A DNA stretch of 64,000 nucleotides from Flavobacterium limnosediminis JC2902 (GCF_000498535.1 NZ_AVGG01000001.1:248001-312000), one strand, 5' to 3'; positions 1-8,597 are shown, counted from the stretch's first letter. Numbers and translations are program-made. The notes: a model not told the origin generated them from the sequence alone.

Positions 1-426
1 ACCTTTTCCGGTACCTGCGATATCAGAAGGCTGAATGTTTTTCTCGTCTAATATTTTTCTTGCTGCCGGTGAAGGCGCATTTGTAGCATATGTTGCTGCT
101 GCAGGAGCCGGAGCTGCTTTTGGAGCCTCAGCTTTAGGCGCTTCAGCCGCTTTTTCTGCTGCAGGAGCCGCTCCACCTTCCGGTTTTGCCGCAGCCGTAT
201 CAATTAAACACACTACCTGACCTACCGCTACTGCATCGCCTTCTTCCGCTTTAAGCGTAATGATTCCGCTTGCTTCTGCCGGTAATTCTAAGGTAGCCTT
301 ATCAGAATCAACCTCAGCAATTGCCTGATCTTTTTCTACATAATCTCCGTCTTTCACTAACCAGGTAGCGATTTCCACTTCTTTGATTGATTCTCCCGGT
401 GAAGGGACTTTCATTTCTAAAATCAT
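1..426 (-). CDS. sucB: 2-oxoglutarate dehydrogenase E2 (dihydrolipoyl succinyltransferase), N-terminal part
   Basis: E2 component of the 2-oxoglutarate dehydrogenase complex: carries succinyl groups on a lipoyl arm and transfers them to CoA in the TCA cycle. Only the first 142 codons are in the window; the gene runs off the left edge. Residues 1-75 form a lipoyl domain (start MILEMKVPSPGESIKEVEIA) with the lipoylated Lys43 in EVDSDKATLEL. An Ala/Pro/Glu-rich swinging linker (about 78-115) follows, then the start of the peripheral subunit-binding domain (SPAARKILDEKNI). It lies downstream of sucA on the same strand, as expected for this complex. The specificity (2-oxoglutarate rather than pyruvate) is inferred from that neighbour. 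Confidence 0.93.
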   Translation of the reverse strand, partial: MILEMKVPSPGESIKEVEIATWLVKDGDYVEKDQAIAEVDSDKATLELPAEASGIITLKAEEGDAVAVGQVVCLIDTAAAKPEGGAAPAAEKAAEAPKAEAPKAAPAPAAATYATNAPSPAARKILDEKNIQPSDIAGTGKG

Positions 427-435
427 ATCTCTTTT

Positions 436-466
436 AGTTTAAAAGTTTAAAGTTTAAAGTTTAAAA
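436..466. repeat. Heptamer tandem repeat in the sucA-sucB gap
   Basis: Four copies of AGTTTAA, at 436-442, 444-450, 451-457 and 458-464, with one extra A after the first. They lie directly upstream of the sucB start codon in the intra-operon spacer. Similar 7-bp period repeats occur in other same-operon gaps of this window (nuoA-nuoB, rsmI-osmC, accB-accC). Function unknown. Confidence 0.7.
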
Positions 467-510
467 GTTGTGTTTAAAACTAAAACCCAATTCTAAATTA
501 TTGTTGTTAC

Positions 511-591
511 GCCTAGCCCTGATGGTAGCGGCATCCTTTTTTTGCTTTTATAAATGGCAAAAAAAGATACAGCAGACAGCAGGATAAAGCT
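511..591. repeat. Long imperfect palindromic element between sucA and sucB
   Basis: A perfect 10-bp stem (CTTTTTTTGC at 536-545 with GCAAAAAAAG at 557-566, 11-nt loop) is flanked by longer imperfect arms. Bases 518-535 and the reverse complement of 566-583 agree at about 12 of 18 positions (CCTGnTGnnnGCnGnATC). The whole is about 80 bp and ends at the sucA stop codon. From memory, intergenic elements with closely similar arms recur in Flavobacterium genomes, so this may be a dispersed REP-like hairpin rather than a site specific to this locus. It could attenuate or process the sucA-sucB transcript. Confidence 0.6.
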
Positions 592-592
592 A

Positions 593-3361
593 CTAATTAA
601 ATAAATTCTTGTCAAAAACCATTGCGATAGCTGCTGCATGACGTTTTTTGGAACGCACATAACTTCCGGCTGCCGGCGCGCTGTATGCTTTTGGCGATGC
701 CACTCTGAACTTCACTTCATGGAAATTCATCAGCATAAAGCCGTAAGCTCCCATGTTTCTCGGTTCTTCCTGTGCCCAAACGTAATCGTCCACATTTGGA
801 TATTTAGCAATAATCGCTTTCATTTGTTCGACTGGTAACGGGAACAATTGCTCCACACGCACCAAAGCCACATCAGTTCTTCCGTTAGCTTCTCTTTCCG
901 CTTTTAAGTCGTAATAGAATTTACCGGTACAGAATACCAATGATTTCACATCGGCTGCATTCACGTTTGCATCGTCGATCACTTCCTGGAATTGTCCGTT
1001 TGCAAATTCCTCAACAGAAGAAACTGCTTCCGGATGACGCAATAAACTCTTCGGTGTAAACACTACCAATGGTTTACGGAATTTCGTTACCAACTGTCTA
1101 CGCAACAAGTGGAAGAAGTTAGCCGGCGTGGTACAATCCGCTACGTACATGTTGTGATTCGCACACAATTGTAAGAAACGCTCCATACGTGCCGAAGAGT
1201 GTTCCGCTCCCTGATTTTCGTAACCGTGCGGTAACAACATTACGATTCCGTTTTGGTTGTTCCATTTGTCTTCCGCTGCCGAAATGTATTGGTCAATCAT
1301 AATTTGGGCTCCGTTTCCGAAATCCCCAAACTGTGCTTCCCAAATTGTCAATGCGTTTGGATTCGCTAAAGCATAGCCGTACTCAAATCCTAAAACACCA
1401 TATTCTGAAAGGTGCGAATTATATACAAAGAAGTTTCCTTTTTTATTCGGAATATGATCTAACAAAATCACTTCTTCTTCTGAATCTTCCACTTTAATTA
1501 CCGCATGACGGTGTGAGAACGTTCCGCGCTCTACGTCCTGACCGGAAATACGAACATCGAATCCTTCTGTTAACAACGAACCATACGCTAACATTTCGCC
1601 CATCGCCCAATCCAGTTTATCGGTTTCGAAGAACATGGTTTTTCTGTCGCCGATAAGTTTCGTGATTTTGCTGATGAATTTTTTATCCGATGGTAATTCG
1701 GTTACCGTTTTAGCGATTTCCGTTAACGTTGCTTTGTCTACTTTCGTTTCAAACTTCTTAAGCATTTCTGCCGCTTCTGCCTGTTCGAAACCTTTCCATT
1801 CGTTTTGCATGAACGGAGTAATCACCGTCAAATCTCTTTTACGGGATTCTTCCAGACTTTGCTCCAGATTCGTTTTGTATTCCGCTTCCAATTGCGCAAC
1901 ATGATTCCCGTCGATTGAACCTTCTGCTTTCAATTTTTCAGCATAGATATCTCTCGGGTTTTTCTGTTTTGAAATGGATTTGTATAATTTCGGTTGGGTG
2001 AAACGAGGCTCATCACCTTCGTTATGACCGTATTTTCTGTATCCTAATATATCGATGAATACGTCGGTTCCGAATTCCATTCGGTATTCCAAAGCAAACA
2101 ACATCGCATGTACCACCGCTTCCGCGTCTTCTGCATTAACGTGCAATACCGGAGACAATGTTACTTTAGCTACATCGGTACAATAAATTGACGAACGCGC
2201 ATCTAAGTAATTGGTTGTAAATCCAACCTGGTTGTTCAATACCACATGAATGGTTCCGCCTGTCCTGTAACCGTCCAGTTTGGCCATCTGTATAATTTCG
2301 TATACGATACCCTGACCGGCCACCGCTGCATCTCCGTGTACTGCGATAGGCAATACTTTCGAAAAATCGTCGGCGTAATATTTATCTTGTTTCGCACGGG
2401 TAATCCCCTCAATAACCGCTCCTACCGTTTCAAGGTGCGAAGGGTTCGGCGCTAAATTCACATTGATTTTTTTACCGCTTTGTGTCTGACGGTCGGCCGT
2501 TAAACCTAAGTGGTATTTTACATCACCATCAAACAAGGCATCATCATCGTAATCTTTTCCGTCGAATTCGGAGAAAATATCCTGAGTTGATTTGCCGAAA
2601 ACATTCGCCAATACATTCAGACGGCCACGGTGTGCCATTCCCATAACGAATTGCTCCACGCCTTTATCGGCTGCCGCTTCAATTAAGAAATCCAATGCCG
2701 GGATAGCCGATTCGATTCCCTCCAACGAGAAACGTTTCTGACCCACATATTTGGTATGAAGGAAGTTCTCGAAAGAAACAGCTTCGTTTAATTTCTTAAG
2801 GATGCGTTTTTTCTGATCGGCATTGAAACTTGGAAGATTGTCGTTGATATCCAATCGTTTCTGAATCCATTCGATGGCTTTCGCGTCACGAATGTACATG
2901 TACTCGATTCCGATGGATTCGCAATATACTTTGTTCAGATGGTTTAAAAGCTCCTGAAGCGTACATGGATTCAGGTTCACGATTCTTGACGCATCGAAAA
3001 CGGTATTAAGATCGGCAGATGACAAACCGAAGTTTTCAATCGCCAAATCCGGAGAATAGGTTCTTCTTTCACGAACCGGGTTGGTTTTAGTGAATAAGTG
3101 ACCTCTGGTTCTGTATCCGTCAATTAGTTTCAGAACGTTAAACTCTTTTTGTAATTTATCGGAAACTACAGCGCAGTCACCTCCGTCGGCTAAATTCGCA
3201 AGTTCTTCCACCGGACCGCTTCCAAATTCATTGGCAAAGTCAAATCCCTGGAAGAAACTCCTCCAACTTGGTTCTACGCTATCGGGGTTCTGTAAATATT
3301 GTTCGTATAAATCGGCAAAAAATGCCGTATGTGCTGCGTTTAAAAAGGAAAACCTATCCAT
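593..3361 (-). CDS. sucA: 2-oxoglutarate dehydrogenase E1 component
   Basis: Thiamine-diphosphate-dependent decarboxylase of the TCA cycle: 2-oxoglutarate is decarboxylated and the succinyl group passed to the E2 lipoyl arm. 922 aa, full length for the family. Seen: N-terminal E2-interaction segment (FLNAAHTAFFADLYEQYL), HGDAAVAGQG near residue 340, the cofactor-region motif GHNEGDEPRFTQP near residue 444, and the C-terminal transketolase-like half (ENQGAEHSSARMERFLQL). The reading frame is open to 3418, but I chose the ATG at 3361: it starts MDRFSFLN, the usual Bacteroidota N-terminus, and the longer form would begin upstream of the -7 promoter element at 3405-3412. sucB follows 166 bp downstream. 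Confidence 0.96.
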   Translation of the reverse strand: MDRFSFLNAAHTAFFADLYEQYLQNPDSVEPSWRSFFQGFDFANEFGSGPVEELANLADGGDCAVVSDKLQKEFNVLKLIDGYRTRGHLFTKTNPVRERRTYSPDLAIENFGLSSADLNTVFDASRIVNLNPCTLQELLNHLNKVYCESIGIEYMYIRDAKAIEWIQKRLDINDNLPSFNADQKKRILKKLNEAVSFENFLHTKYVGQKRFSLEGIESAIPALDFLIEAAADKGVEQFVMGMAHRGRLNVLANVFGKSTQDIFSEFDGKDYDDDALFDGDVKYHLGLTADRQTQSGKKINVNLAPNPSHLETVGAVIEGITRAKQDKYYADDFSKVLPIAVHGDAAVAGQGIVYEIIQMAKLDGYRTGGTIHVVLNNQVGFTTNYLDARSSIYCTDVAKVTLSPVLHVNAEDAEAVVHAMLFALEYRMEFGTDVFIDILGYRKYGHNEGDEPRFTQPKLYKSISKQKNPRDIYAEKLKAEGSIDGNHVAQLEAEYKTNLEQSLEESRKRDLTVITPFMQNEWKGFEQAEAAEMLKKFETKVDKATLTEIAKTVTELPSDKKFISKITKLIGDRKTMFFETDKLDWAMGEMLAYGSLLTEGFDVRISGQDVERGTFSHRHAVIKVEDSEEEVILLDHIPNKKGNFFVYNSHLSEYGVLGFEYGYALANPNALTIWEAQFGDFGNGAQIMIDQYISAAEDKWNNQNGIVMLLPHGYENQGAEHSSARMERFLQLCANHNMYVADCTTPANFFHLLRRQLVTKFRKPLVVFTPKSLLRHPEAVSSVEEFANGQFQEVIDDANVNAADVKSLVFCTGKFYYDLKAEREANGRTDVALVRVEQLFPLPVEQMKAIIAKYPNVDDYVWAQEEPRNMGAYGFMLMNFHEVKFRVASPKAYSAPAAGSYVRSKKRHAAAIAMVFDKNLFN

Positions 3362-3404
3362 AATTCTGTCGAATGACGATTTTGGGTTAAAAAAAATTTT
3401 TACG

Positions 3405-3412
3405 CAAAAGTA
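3405..3412 (-). promoter_or_regulatory. Putative sucA -7 promoter element (TACTTTTG)
   Basis: On the minus strand the sequence reads TACTTTTG, a full match to the Bacteroidota -7 consensus TAnnTTTG. It lies about 43 bp upstream of the sucA ATG at 3361. I do not see a clear -33 TTG at the usual spacing. It supports the shorter sucA start. Confidence 0.5.
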
Positions 3413-3471
3413 CAACACTTTAGAATAATCTTCTAATGTTTTTCATACTTTTATATCATAAAATATTCCTA

Positions 3472-4035
3472 ATGATGAAGTTGAAAACAAACCCACCTCG
3501 TTTTTTAACAATAGTTCCGACCTGTGTTCTTTTTTTAACTACATCGCTTTCCACAACAGCACAGAACGACAGTATTACCAAACAACCGAAACAAAAAAGT
3601 GATTTTTGGCAAAAAGTACAATTTGGCGGCGGGTTCGGATTAAGTATTGGCGGAGATTACACCAACATACTGATTGCACCCGGTGCCATCTACCCGATAA
3701 ACGAAAAAGTGGCAGTCGGCATGGGACTCCAATACAGTTATGCGGAAGAAAAAGACTTTTACAACTCACATCTTTACGGGGTGACTTTCATAACGCTTAT
3801 CAACCCTATTCCCGAAGCACAATTTTCTGTTGAACTGGAACAATTGCGGGTGAACAACACTTACACACAATTCATCCCTGAAATAAAAGAGAATTTCTGG
3901 AACACGGGTCTGTTTTTGGGCTTGGGATACCAATCCCAGAATGTGACTTTTGGCTTTCGCTATAATGTGCTGTACAGGGAAGACAAAGACGTATATGGTC
4001 AGGCCTGGATGCCGTTTGTCAGAGCCTATTTCTAA
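3472..4035 (+). CDS. Conserved flavobacterial secreted or outer-membrane protein, function unknown
   Basis: 187 aa from the ATG at 3472 (a second ATG follows at 3475). The open frame begins at 3436, but the added residues look like non-coding AT-rich DNA. A signal peptide is visible (FLTIVPTCVLFLTTSLSTTAQ). The mature part has alternating aromatic and glycine patterns (VQFGGGFGLSIGGDYTNI, FLGLGYQSQNVTFGFRYNV) and a terminal Phe, as in small outer-membrane beta-barrels. Transcribed divergently from sucA. From memory, homologues are labelled alpha-ketoglutarate decarboxylase in databases; nothing in the sequence supports an enzyme, and the label probably spread from the sucA neighbourhood. Its last 17 bp overlap the end of the convergent gene at 4019. 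Confidence 0.75.
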   Translation: MMKLKTNPPRFLTIVPTCVLFLTTSLSTTAQNDSITKQPKQKSDFWQKVQFGGGFGLSIGGDYTNILIAPGAIYPINEKVAVGMGLQYSYAEEKDFYNSHLYGVTFITLINPIPEAQFSVELEQLRVNNTYTQFIPEIKENFWNTGLFLGLGYQSQNVTFGFRYNVLYREDKDVYGQAWMPFVRAYF

Positions 4036-4369
4036 ACCAGACTTTCTGCCATTCCCGTTTCAGAACGAGAAAGGTAACCTGTTCGGAAAGTTCCACCAAA
4101 TCGGAGCCGTCCAGTTTTTTTACCTGATCCTCCGGAACATCAATGATGTATAATAAATTAAGGTATTCGGCAAATTTATACTGAATCAGGCGATAGATTT
4201 TTTCGTGCAAGGCGACTTTCAGATCAATCGGAGAAACGGTAACTGGAAAATCAACACTTTCATTGGCAAACGTAAAATCCTTGTTGATTTGTTCCACCAA
4301 TTTCACGTACAACGCTTCCTTCTGTGCCTCAGAAAGCAATAAATCGGTATTTTGAGGAGCAATGTACAT
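4019..4369 (-). CDS. Conserved hypothetical protein, 116 aa
   Basis: Small soluble protein with no recognised catalytic motif; the residues suggest a mostly helical fold (LSEAQKEALYVKLVEQINKDF, VALHEKIYRLIQYKFAEYLN). No signal peptide. It ends in a 17-bp tail-to-tail overlap with the plus-strand gene ending at 4035. It lies 65 bp downstream of the polyprenyl synthase on the same strand, so both are probably in one transcript. I do not know a function. I regard it as a real gene because of the plausible protein composition and the tight gene packing. Confidence 0.7.
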   Translation of the reverse strand: MYIAPQNTDLLLSEAQKEALYVKLVEQINKDFTFANESVDFPVTVSPIDLKVALHEKIYRLIQYKFAEYLNLLYIIDVPEDQVKKLDGSDLVELSEQVTFLVLKREWQKVWFRNRL

Positions 4370-4434
4370 GGAAGTCAGAAATTAAAAGTTAAAAATTCAG
4401 ACATTAGTCAATAGTCATTTTATTCAGCGGAATG

Positions 4435-5409
4435 CTAAACATTACGACTCATTAAGTTCTCGCCAAACGCTCTTAAAACCTCTTTTTTATCCGTTTCAAT
4501 CTGCATTTTATCAAGGGTATCAAACGCTTTGAATGTATATTCTTTTATAGCTTTTTGAGTAACTTCACTGGCTCCAGTTGCATCGAAAATCGTTTTTACC
4601 GAAGCGATTTTATCCGCATTATCCGTGGGCTGAATCGAGAACAAATGCGACAACTGCTCCTTTTCGGATGCATTGGCAAACTCCATGGCTTTCAGGTAAA
4701 GATACGTCTTTTTATTTTCGATGATATCCCCTCCTACCTGCTTCCCAAAGGTTTCCGGATCACCGAACGCATCGAGATAATCATCCTGCAACTGGAACGC
4801 GATGCCGAGATTTAATCCGAATTCATAAATCAGATCCGCATTCTCCTCTGACGTTTCGGCCACAATCGCACCCATTTTCATGGCCGCCCCTACCAGAACA
4901 GCGGTTTTGTACTCTATCATTTTAAGGTATTCCGGTATGGTGACGTCTTCCCTACTTTCGAAATCCACATCCCATTGCTGCCCTTCACACACTTCCAAAG
5001 CCGTCTTACTGAATACTTTAGCCAACGAACGGAATATGTTCGGTTCGTACTGTTCGAAATACTGGTAAGCTAAAATCAGCATGGCATCGCCGGATAAGAT
5101 TCCGGTGTTTATGTTCCATTTCTCATGCACGGTTTCGTGTCCGCGACGCAGGGGTGCATCGTCCATAATATCATCGTGAATCAGAGAAAAATTATGAAAC
5201 ACTTCTACCGCTGTAGCCGCCGCTAATGCTTTTTTGCAATCCGCATTAAACACTTCGGCCGCCATCAGTGTCAGAACAGGCCGCATTCTTTTCCCCCCCA
5301 AATTCAATATGTAACGAATGGGTTCGTATAAATTCTTTGGTTCCCTGCTGATGGAGATGTCTGAAAAATGGTCTGATATAATGGCCTGATAGTCTGAAAC
5401 GGAATGCAT
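4435..5409 (-). CDS. Polyprenyl (isoprenyl) diphosphate synthase
   Basis: Trans-prenyltransferase that condenses isopentenyl diphosphate with allylic diphosphates to make farnesyl, geranylgeranyl or longer chains for quinone or lipid carriers. 324 aa, normal length. The two Asp-rich Mg-binding motifs are intact: FARM HDDIMDD at about 78-84 and SARM QLQDDYLDAFGD at about 207-218. The substrate region GGKRMRP sits at 39-44. The residues before the FARM (VFHNFSLIH) should govern chain length, but I cannot assign the product. Related genes are named ispA, ispB or crtE. The start ATG at 5409 fits the family N-terminus. Confidence 0.93.
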   Translation of the reverse strand: MHSVSDYQAIISDHFSDISISREPKNLYEPIRYILNLGGKRMRPVLTLMAAEVFNADCKKALAAATAVEVFHNFSLIHDDIMDDAPLRRGHETVHEKWNINTGILSGDAMLILAYQYFEQYEPNIFRSLAKVFSKTALEVCEGQQWDVDFESREDVTIPEYLKMIEYKTAVLVGAAMKMGAIVAETSEENADLIYEFGLNLGIAFQLQDDYLDAFGDPETFGKQVGGDIIENKKTYLYLKAMEFANASEKEQLSHLFSIQPTDNADKIASVKTIFDATGASEVTQKAIKEYTFKAFDTLDKMQIETDKKEVLRAFGENLMSRNV

Positions 5410-5499
5410 GAAATTAATTTTCGGCTAAAGTACTTCAAAACGGGAGTTTATCAAAAACAAATGAAATGTTAATTTTTTCTAAATACTTTGGAAACTTTA

Positions 5500-5529
5500 T
5501 TGGTGTTAAAAGTTTCCTTTGTAATTTTG
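5500..5529 (+). promoter_or_regulatory. Promoter of the efflux operon
   Basis: TTG at 5500-5502, a 19-bp spacer, then TAATTTTG at 5522-5529, matching the Bacteroidota -33/-7 consensus. Transcription would start just before the ATG at 5548, giving a very short leader for the TetR gene. This argues against the longer open frame starting at 5488. Confidence 0.7.
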
Positions 5530-5547
5530 CTGCAAATAATTGACAGC

Positions 5548-6147
5548 ATGAAGAACGATATTTTACAAAAAGCGTCTGATATGTTCCTGAGTCTCGGCTT
5601 TAAAAGCGTGACGATGGACGACATTGCCAACGAATTGGGTATTTCCAAAAAAACGATTTACCAGCATTATACAACCAAGGACGATTTGGTAGGAGCTACC
5701 ACTTTGTACCTATTCGACACCATCTCGGCGGGAATCGACGACATTTGTGCTATCGGCAAAAACCCGATTGAAGAACTTTATGAAATAAAAGATTATGTGC
5801 TTCAGACTCTAAAATCTGAAAACACTTCCCCTTTTTATCAGCTTCAGAAATTTTACCCCAAAATCCACTCGTCTTTAAAATGTAAGCAATTTGACAAAAT
5901 GGACAGTTGCATCATCCAAAACCTGAATCGTGGGATTGAACAGGAACTGTACCGAAAAGAAATCGACGTTGATTTCATTGGCAGGATTTACTACGCCGGA
6001 ATGCACACGCTGAACAACATCGATATTTTTCCGGAAAACATGTATAACAGCAGGGATCTGAAAAACAAATTCTTAGAATATCACCTTAGAGGCATTTCAA
6101 CCGAGAAAGGCCTGTCTGTACTAGAAAAATTCATCAACAAAAAATAA
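5548..6147 (+). CDS. TetR/AcrR family transcriptional regulator
   Basis: 199-aa DNA-binding repressor-type protein. The N-terminal TetR helix-turn-helix is clear at about residues 5-50 (ASDMFLSLGFKSVTMDDIA, then ELGISKKTIYQHYTTKDDL). The C-terminal part is a divergent helical ligand-binding domain. It is the first gene of an operon with tolC, adaptor and RND pump genes (10-bp gap to the next). By analogy with AcrR-type systems it likely controls its own operon in response to a pump substrate, which is inference. Start taken at the ATG at 5548 because the promoter -7 box lies at 5522-5529. Confidence 0.9.
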   Translation: MKNDILQKASDMFLSLGFKSVTMDDIANELGISKKTIYQHYTTKDDLVGATTLYLFDTISAGIDDICAIGKNPIEELYEIKDYVLQTLKSENTSPFYQLQKFYPKIHSSLKCKQFDKMDSCIIQNLNRGIEQELYRKEIDVDFIGRIYYAGMHTLNNIDIFPENMYNSRDLKNKFLEYHLRGISTEKGLSVLEKFINKK

Positions 6148-6157
6148 CCTTAATCAA

Positions 6158-7492
6158 ATGAAACATAAAATAACAATCGCGTTTCTGTTTGTCGCAACAC
6201 TGCTTCAGGCTCAGGTAAAAGAACTGACCCTGAAAGACGCTTTGCAATATGCTTTAGAAAATAAAGCCGAAGCCCAAAAGGCAAAATTGGATGTGGAAAA
6301 CAGTAACCATAAGATTGCAGAAGCACGCTCCAGAGCTTTACCGCAACTGTCATTAAACGGTACACTTTCAAACAACCCCATTTTGCTGCAGAGCGCATTA
6401 CCCGGAGATATAATTGGCGAACCCGGGACAGTTGTTATGGTTCCGTTTCAACAGAAATGGACCAGTGTAGGATCTGCATCGGTCACACAAGCCATATTTG
6501 ATCAGGCGGTTTTTACAGGTTTAAAAGCAGCTAAAACCACAAGGGAATTTTACACTATTAACCAACAGTTGACTGAAGAACAACTTATAGAGGCTGTCTC
6601 CGTCAATTACCTCCAGATTTATGTGTTTAAACAAAAATTAAGTTTTGTTGAAAGCAACCTTAAGAGCACCCAGAAAGTCCGCGACATCATTAAAGGACAA
6701 TACGATAATGGTCTGGCTAAAAAAATCGATTACAACAGAATTTCTGTAAAAGTCAGCAATCTTGAGGCAAACCGTCAGCAATTTGCCAAACAACTTGAAC
6801 TTCAGGAGAACACTTTGAAATTTTTCATCGGGATGCCAATGACGGAAAAAATAAGTATCCCGAAACTGAACTTTGAAATAAGCGCAGAAGCTTTTACCGA
6901 AGAAGTGAAGCTTGACAACAGATCAGAAGTTTTACTTCTGAAAAAACAGGAAGAGTTATTAGGTCTTCAGAAAAAATACTATCAGGCAGAGTATTACCCA
7001 ACACTTTCTTTGGACGGATCTTATGGTTACCAGGGTCTCGGGAAAGAATTCCCATTAGGCGCAACACCTCAAGACCAGGTATATTGGAGCGATTTTGCAA
7101 CATTGGGTCTTACCATGAGAATCCCTGTTTTCAACGGTTTTGCAACGCGTTCCAGAGTCCGTATGGCCGAAGTGGATTTGAAGAAAATATCCGAAGACAT
7201 TAAAGAAACGGAATTGGCGTTAAACTATGATTTTGAAAATGCCAAAACCCAAATGACCAACAGTATCATAAACGTAGGAACCCAAAAAGAGAACGTAGCA
7301 CTGGCCAAAGAAGTTATGGAAAATACAAACAATAATTACCTTAACGGATTGGCAACCTTAACCGATTTGCTCGATTCCGAAACGGCATTAAATGAGGCAC
7401 AAAACGCTTACACGATTGCGCAATACGAATACAAATTGGCAGAAATACAGATCATCAAATCAAAAGGCGAATTAAAATCTTTATCAAAATAA
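6158..7492 (+). CDS. TolC-family outer membrane efflux protein
   Basis: 444-aa outer-membrane channel of a tripartite efflux pump. Signal peptide at 1-18 (MKHKITIAFLFVATLLQAQ), followed by the usual OEP start (ELTLKDALQYALENKAEAQKAK). Two OEP repeats with long coiled-coil segments are visible, about residues 25-220 and 235-440. The second ends in the typical NNYLNGLATLTDLLDSETAL motif. No lipoprotein Cys. It sits between the TetR gene and the adaptor gene, 5 bp from the latter, so the three pump parts should be made together. Confidence 0.93.
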   Translation: MKHKITIAFLFVATLLQAQVKELTLKDALQYALENKAEAQKAKLDVENSNHKIAEARSRALPQLSLNGTLSNNPILLQSALPGDIIGEPGTVVMVPFQQKWTSVGSASVTQAIFDQAVFTGLKAAKTTREFYTINQQLTEEQLIEAVSVNYLQIYVFKQKLSFVESNLKSTQKVRDIIKGQYDNGLAKKIDYNRISVKVSNLEANRQQFAKQLELQENTLKFFIGMPMTEKISIPKLNFEISAEAFTEEVKLDNRSEVLLLKKQEELLGLQKKYYQAEYYPTLSLDGSYGYQGLGKEFPLGATPQDQVYWSDFATLGLTMRIPVFNGFATRSRVRMAEVDLKKISEDIKETELALNYDFENAKTQMTNSIINVGTQKENVALAKEVMENTNNNYLNGLATLTDLLDSETALNEAQNAYTIAQYEYKLAEIQIIKSKGELKSLSK

Positions 7493-7497
7493 CCATC

Positions 7498-8565
7498 ATG
7501 AAAAAAAATATAATATCCGGATTAGTAGTTGTTGGCGCTCTTGCCCTAATAGCATTTGTATTGCAGAATAACAAAAAGAAAAACGAAGCCGCAACTGCCG
7601 TAGTAGCAGAGAAAAACGCAACCGTTTCCGTTAAAATTGACACTGTTAAAACCGAAGAAGTTTCGTTGGATTTCAGCGTAAACGGTAATTTCGAACCGAT
7701 ACAGGAACTGACATTTTCTGCCGAAAAATCAGGAAAGGTAATAAGTGTTTTGGTTAAGGAAGGTGATCGTGTTTCTGTTGGGCAAACCATAGCAATCGTT
7801 CGTAGCGACGTTATTAATGTGGAAGCGCAAAATGCCAATGTAATCTATCAGAATGCGGTTACCGATTTAAACCGTTTCGAAAGCGCTTACAAAACAGGCG
7901 GTGTAACCAAACAACAATTGGACAATGCCAAATTAGCGCTGGCTAACGCGCATGCAAGATTAAAACAAGCCAACATAAACGTGGGAGATACGCGAATAAA
8001 AGCACCAATCAGCGGAATCATCAATAAGAAATTCATCGAAACCGGCTCCATTTTAGCGGGTATGCCTCCAACAGCGATGTTCGAGATCGTGAATGTTTCC
8101 AAATTGAAATTGAAAGTAACCGTTACCGAAGGCCAAGTAGCCGGACTGAAAGTCGGAAACATGATTAAAGTGACTTCAAGCGTATATCCCAACAAGGAAT
8201 TTTCAGGAAAAATCACCTTCGTTGCGCCAAAAGCAGATGCCAGTTTAAACTTCCCGGTTGAAGTTGAAATCGTTAACAATACCGACAACGACCTGAAAGC
8301 CGGAATGTACGGGACCGCCTTATTCGCTTCGAACCAACAGAAACAAATGTTAATGACGGTACCACGAACTGCTTTCGTTGGAAGTGTTAGCAGCAATCAG
8401 ATTTTCGTAAACGATAACAAAACAGCTGTACTTAAAAACGTAGTTGCAGGAAGAATTCTTGGCGATAAAGTGGAAATCATCAAAGGTTTATCAAATGGCG
8501 AACAAGTGGTAGTAACCGGTCAGATTAACTTGACGGACGGAACAAAACTGGAAATCATCAAATAA
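7498..8565 (+). CDS. RND efflux periplasmic adaptor (membrane fusion protein)
   Basis: 355-aa AcrA/MexA-type adaptor linking the inner-membrane pump to the TolC channel. One N-terminal membrane anchor (IISGLVVVGALALIAFVL, residues 4-21). Then a lipoyl-like half (AEKSGKVISVLVKEGDRVSVGQ), a short helical hairpin (about 105-150), the second lipoyl half (DTRIKAPISGIINKKFIETG), a beta-barrel domain and the membrane-proximal domain ending near the C-terminus. It lacks a lipobox Cys, so it is anchored by a helix rather than lipid. The order tolC-adaptor-pump is typical of Bacteroidota efflux operons. Confidence 0.94.
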   Translation: MKKNIISGLVVVGALALIAFVLQNNKKKNEAATAVVAEKNATVSVKIDTVKTEEVSLDFSVNGNFEPIQELTFSAEKSGKVISVLVKEGDRVSVGQTIAIVRSDVINVEAQNANVIYQNAVTDLNRFESAYKTGGVTKQQLDNAKLALANAHARLKQANINVGDTRIKAPISGIINKKFIETGSILAGMPPTAMFEIVNVSKLKLKVTVTEGQVAGLKVGNMIKVTSSVYPNKEFSGKITFVAPKADASLNFPVEVEIVNNTDNDLKAGMYGTALFASNQQKQMLMTVPRTAFVGSVSSNQIFVNDNKTAVLKNVVAGRILGDKVEIIKGLSNGEQVVVTGQINLTDGTKLEIIK

Positions 8566-8597
8566 GCAGTAAGGTATAAGCCTTTAAAAAAACATCT

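Noticed and set aside
35..220. Plus-strand open frame of 61 aa at the left edge
   Set aside because: Antisense to the Ala/Pro linker of the E2 subunit; its Ala-rich composition is a shadow of that linker.
3362..3418. Longer N-terminus for sucA
   Set aside because: The extra residues would be encoded upstream of the -7 element at 3405-3412 and do not resemble known SucA N-termini.
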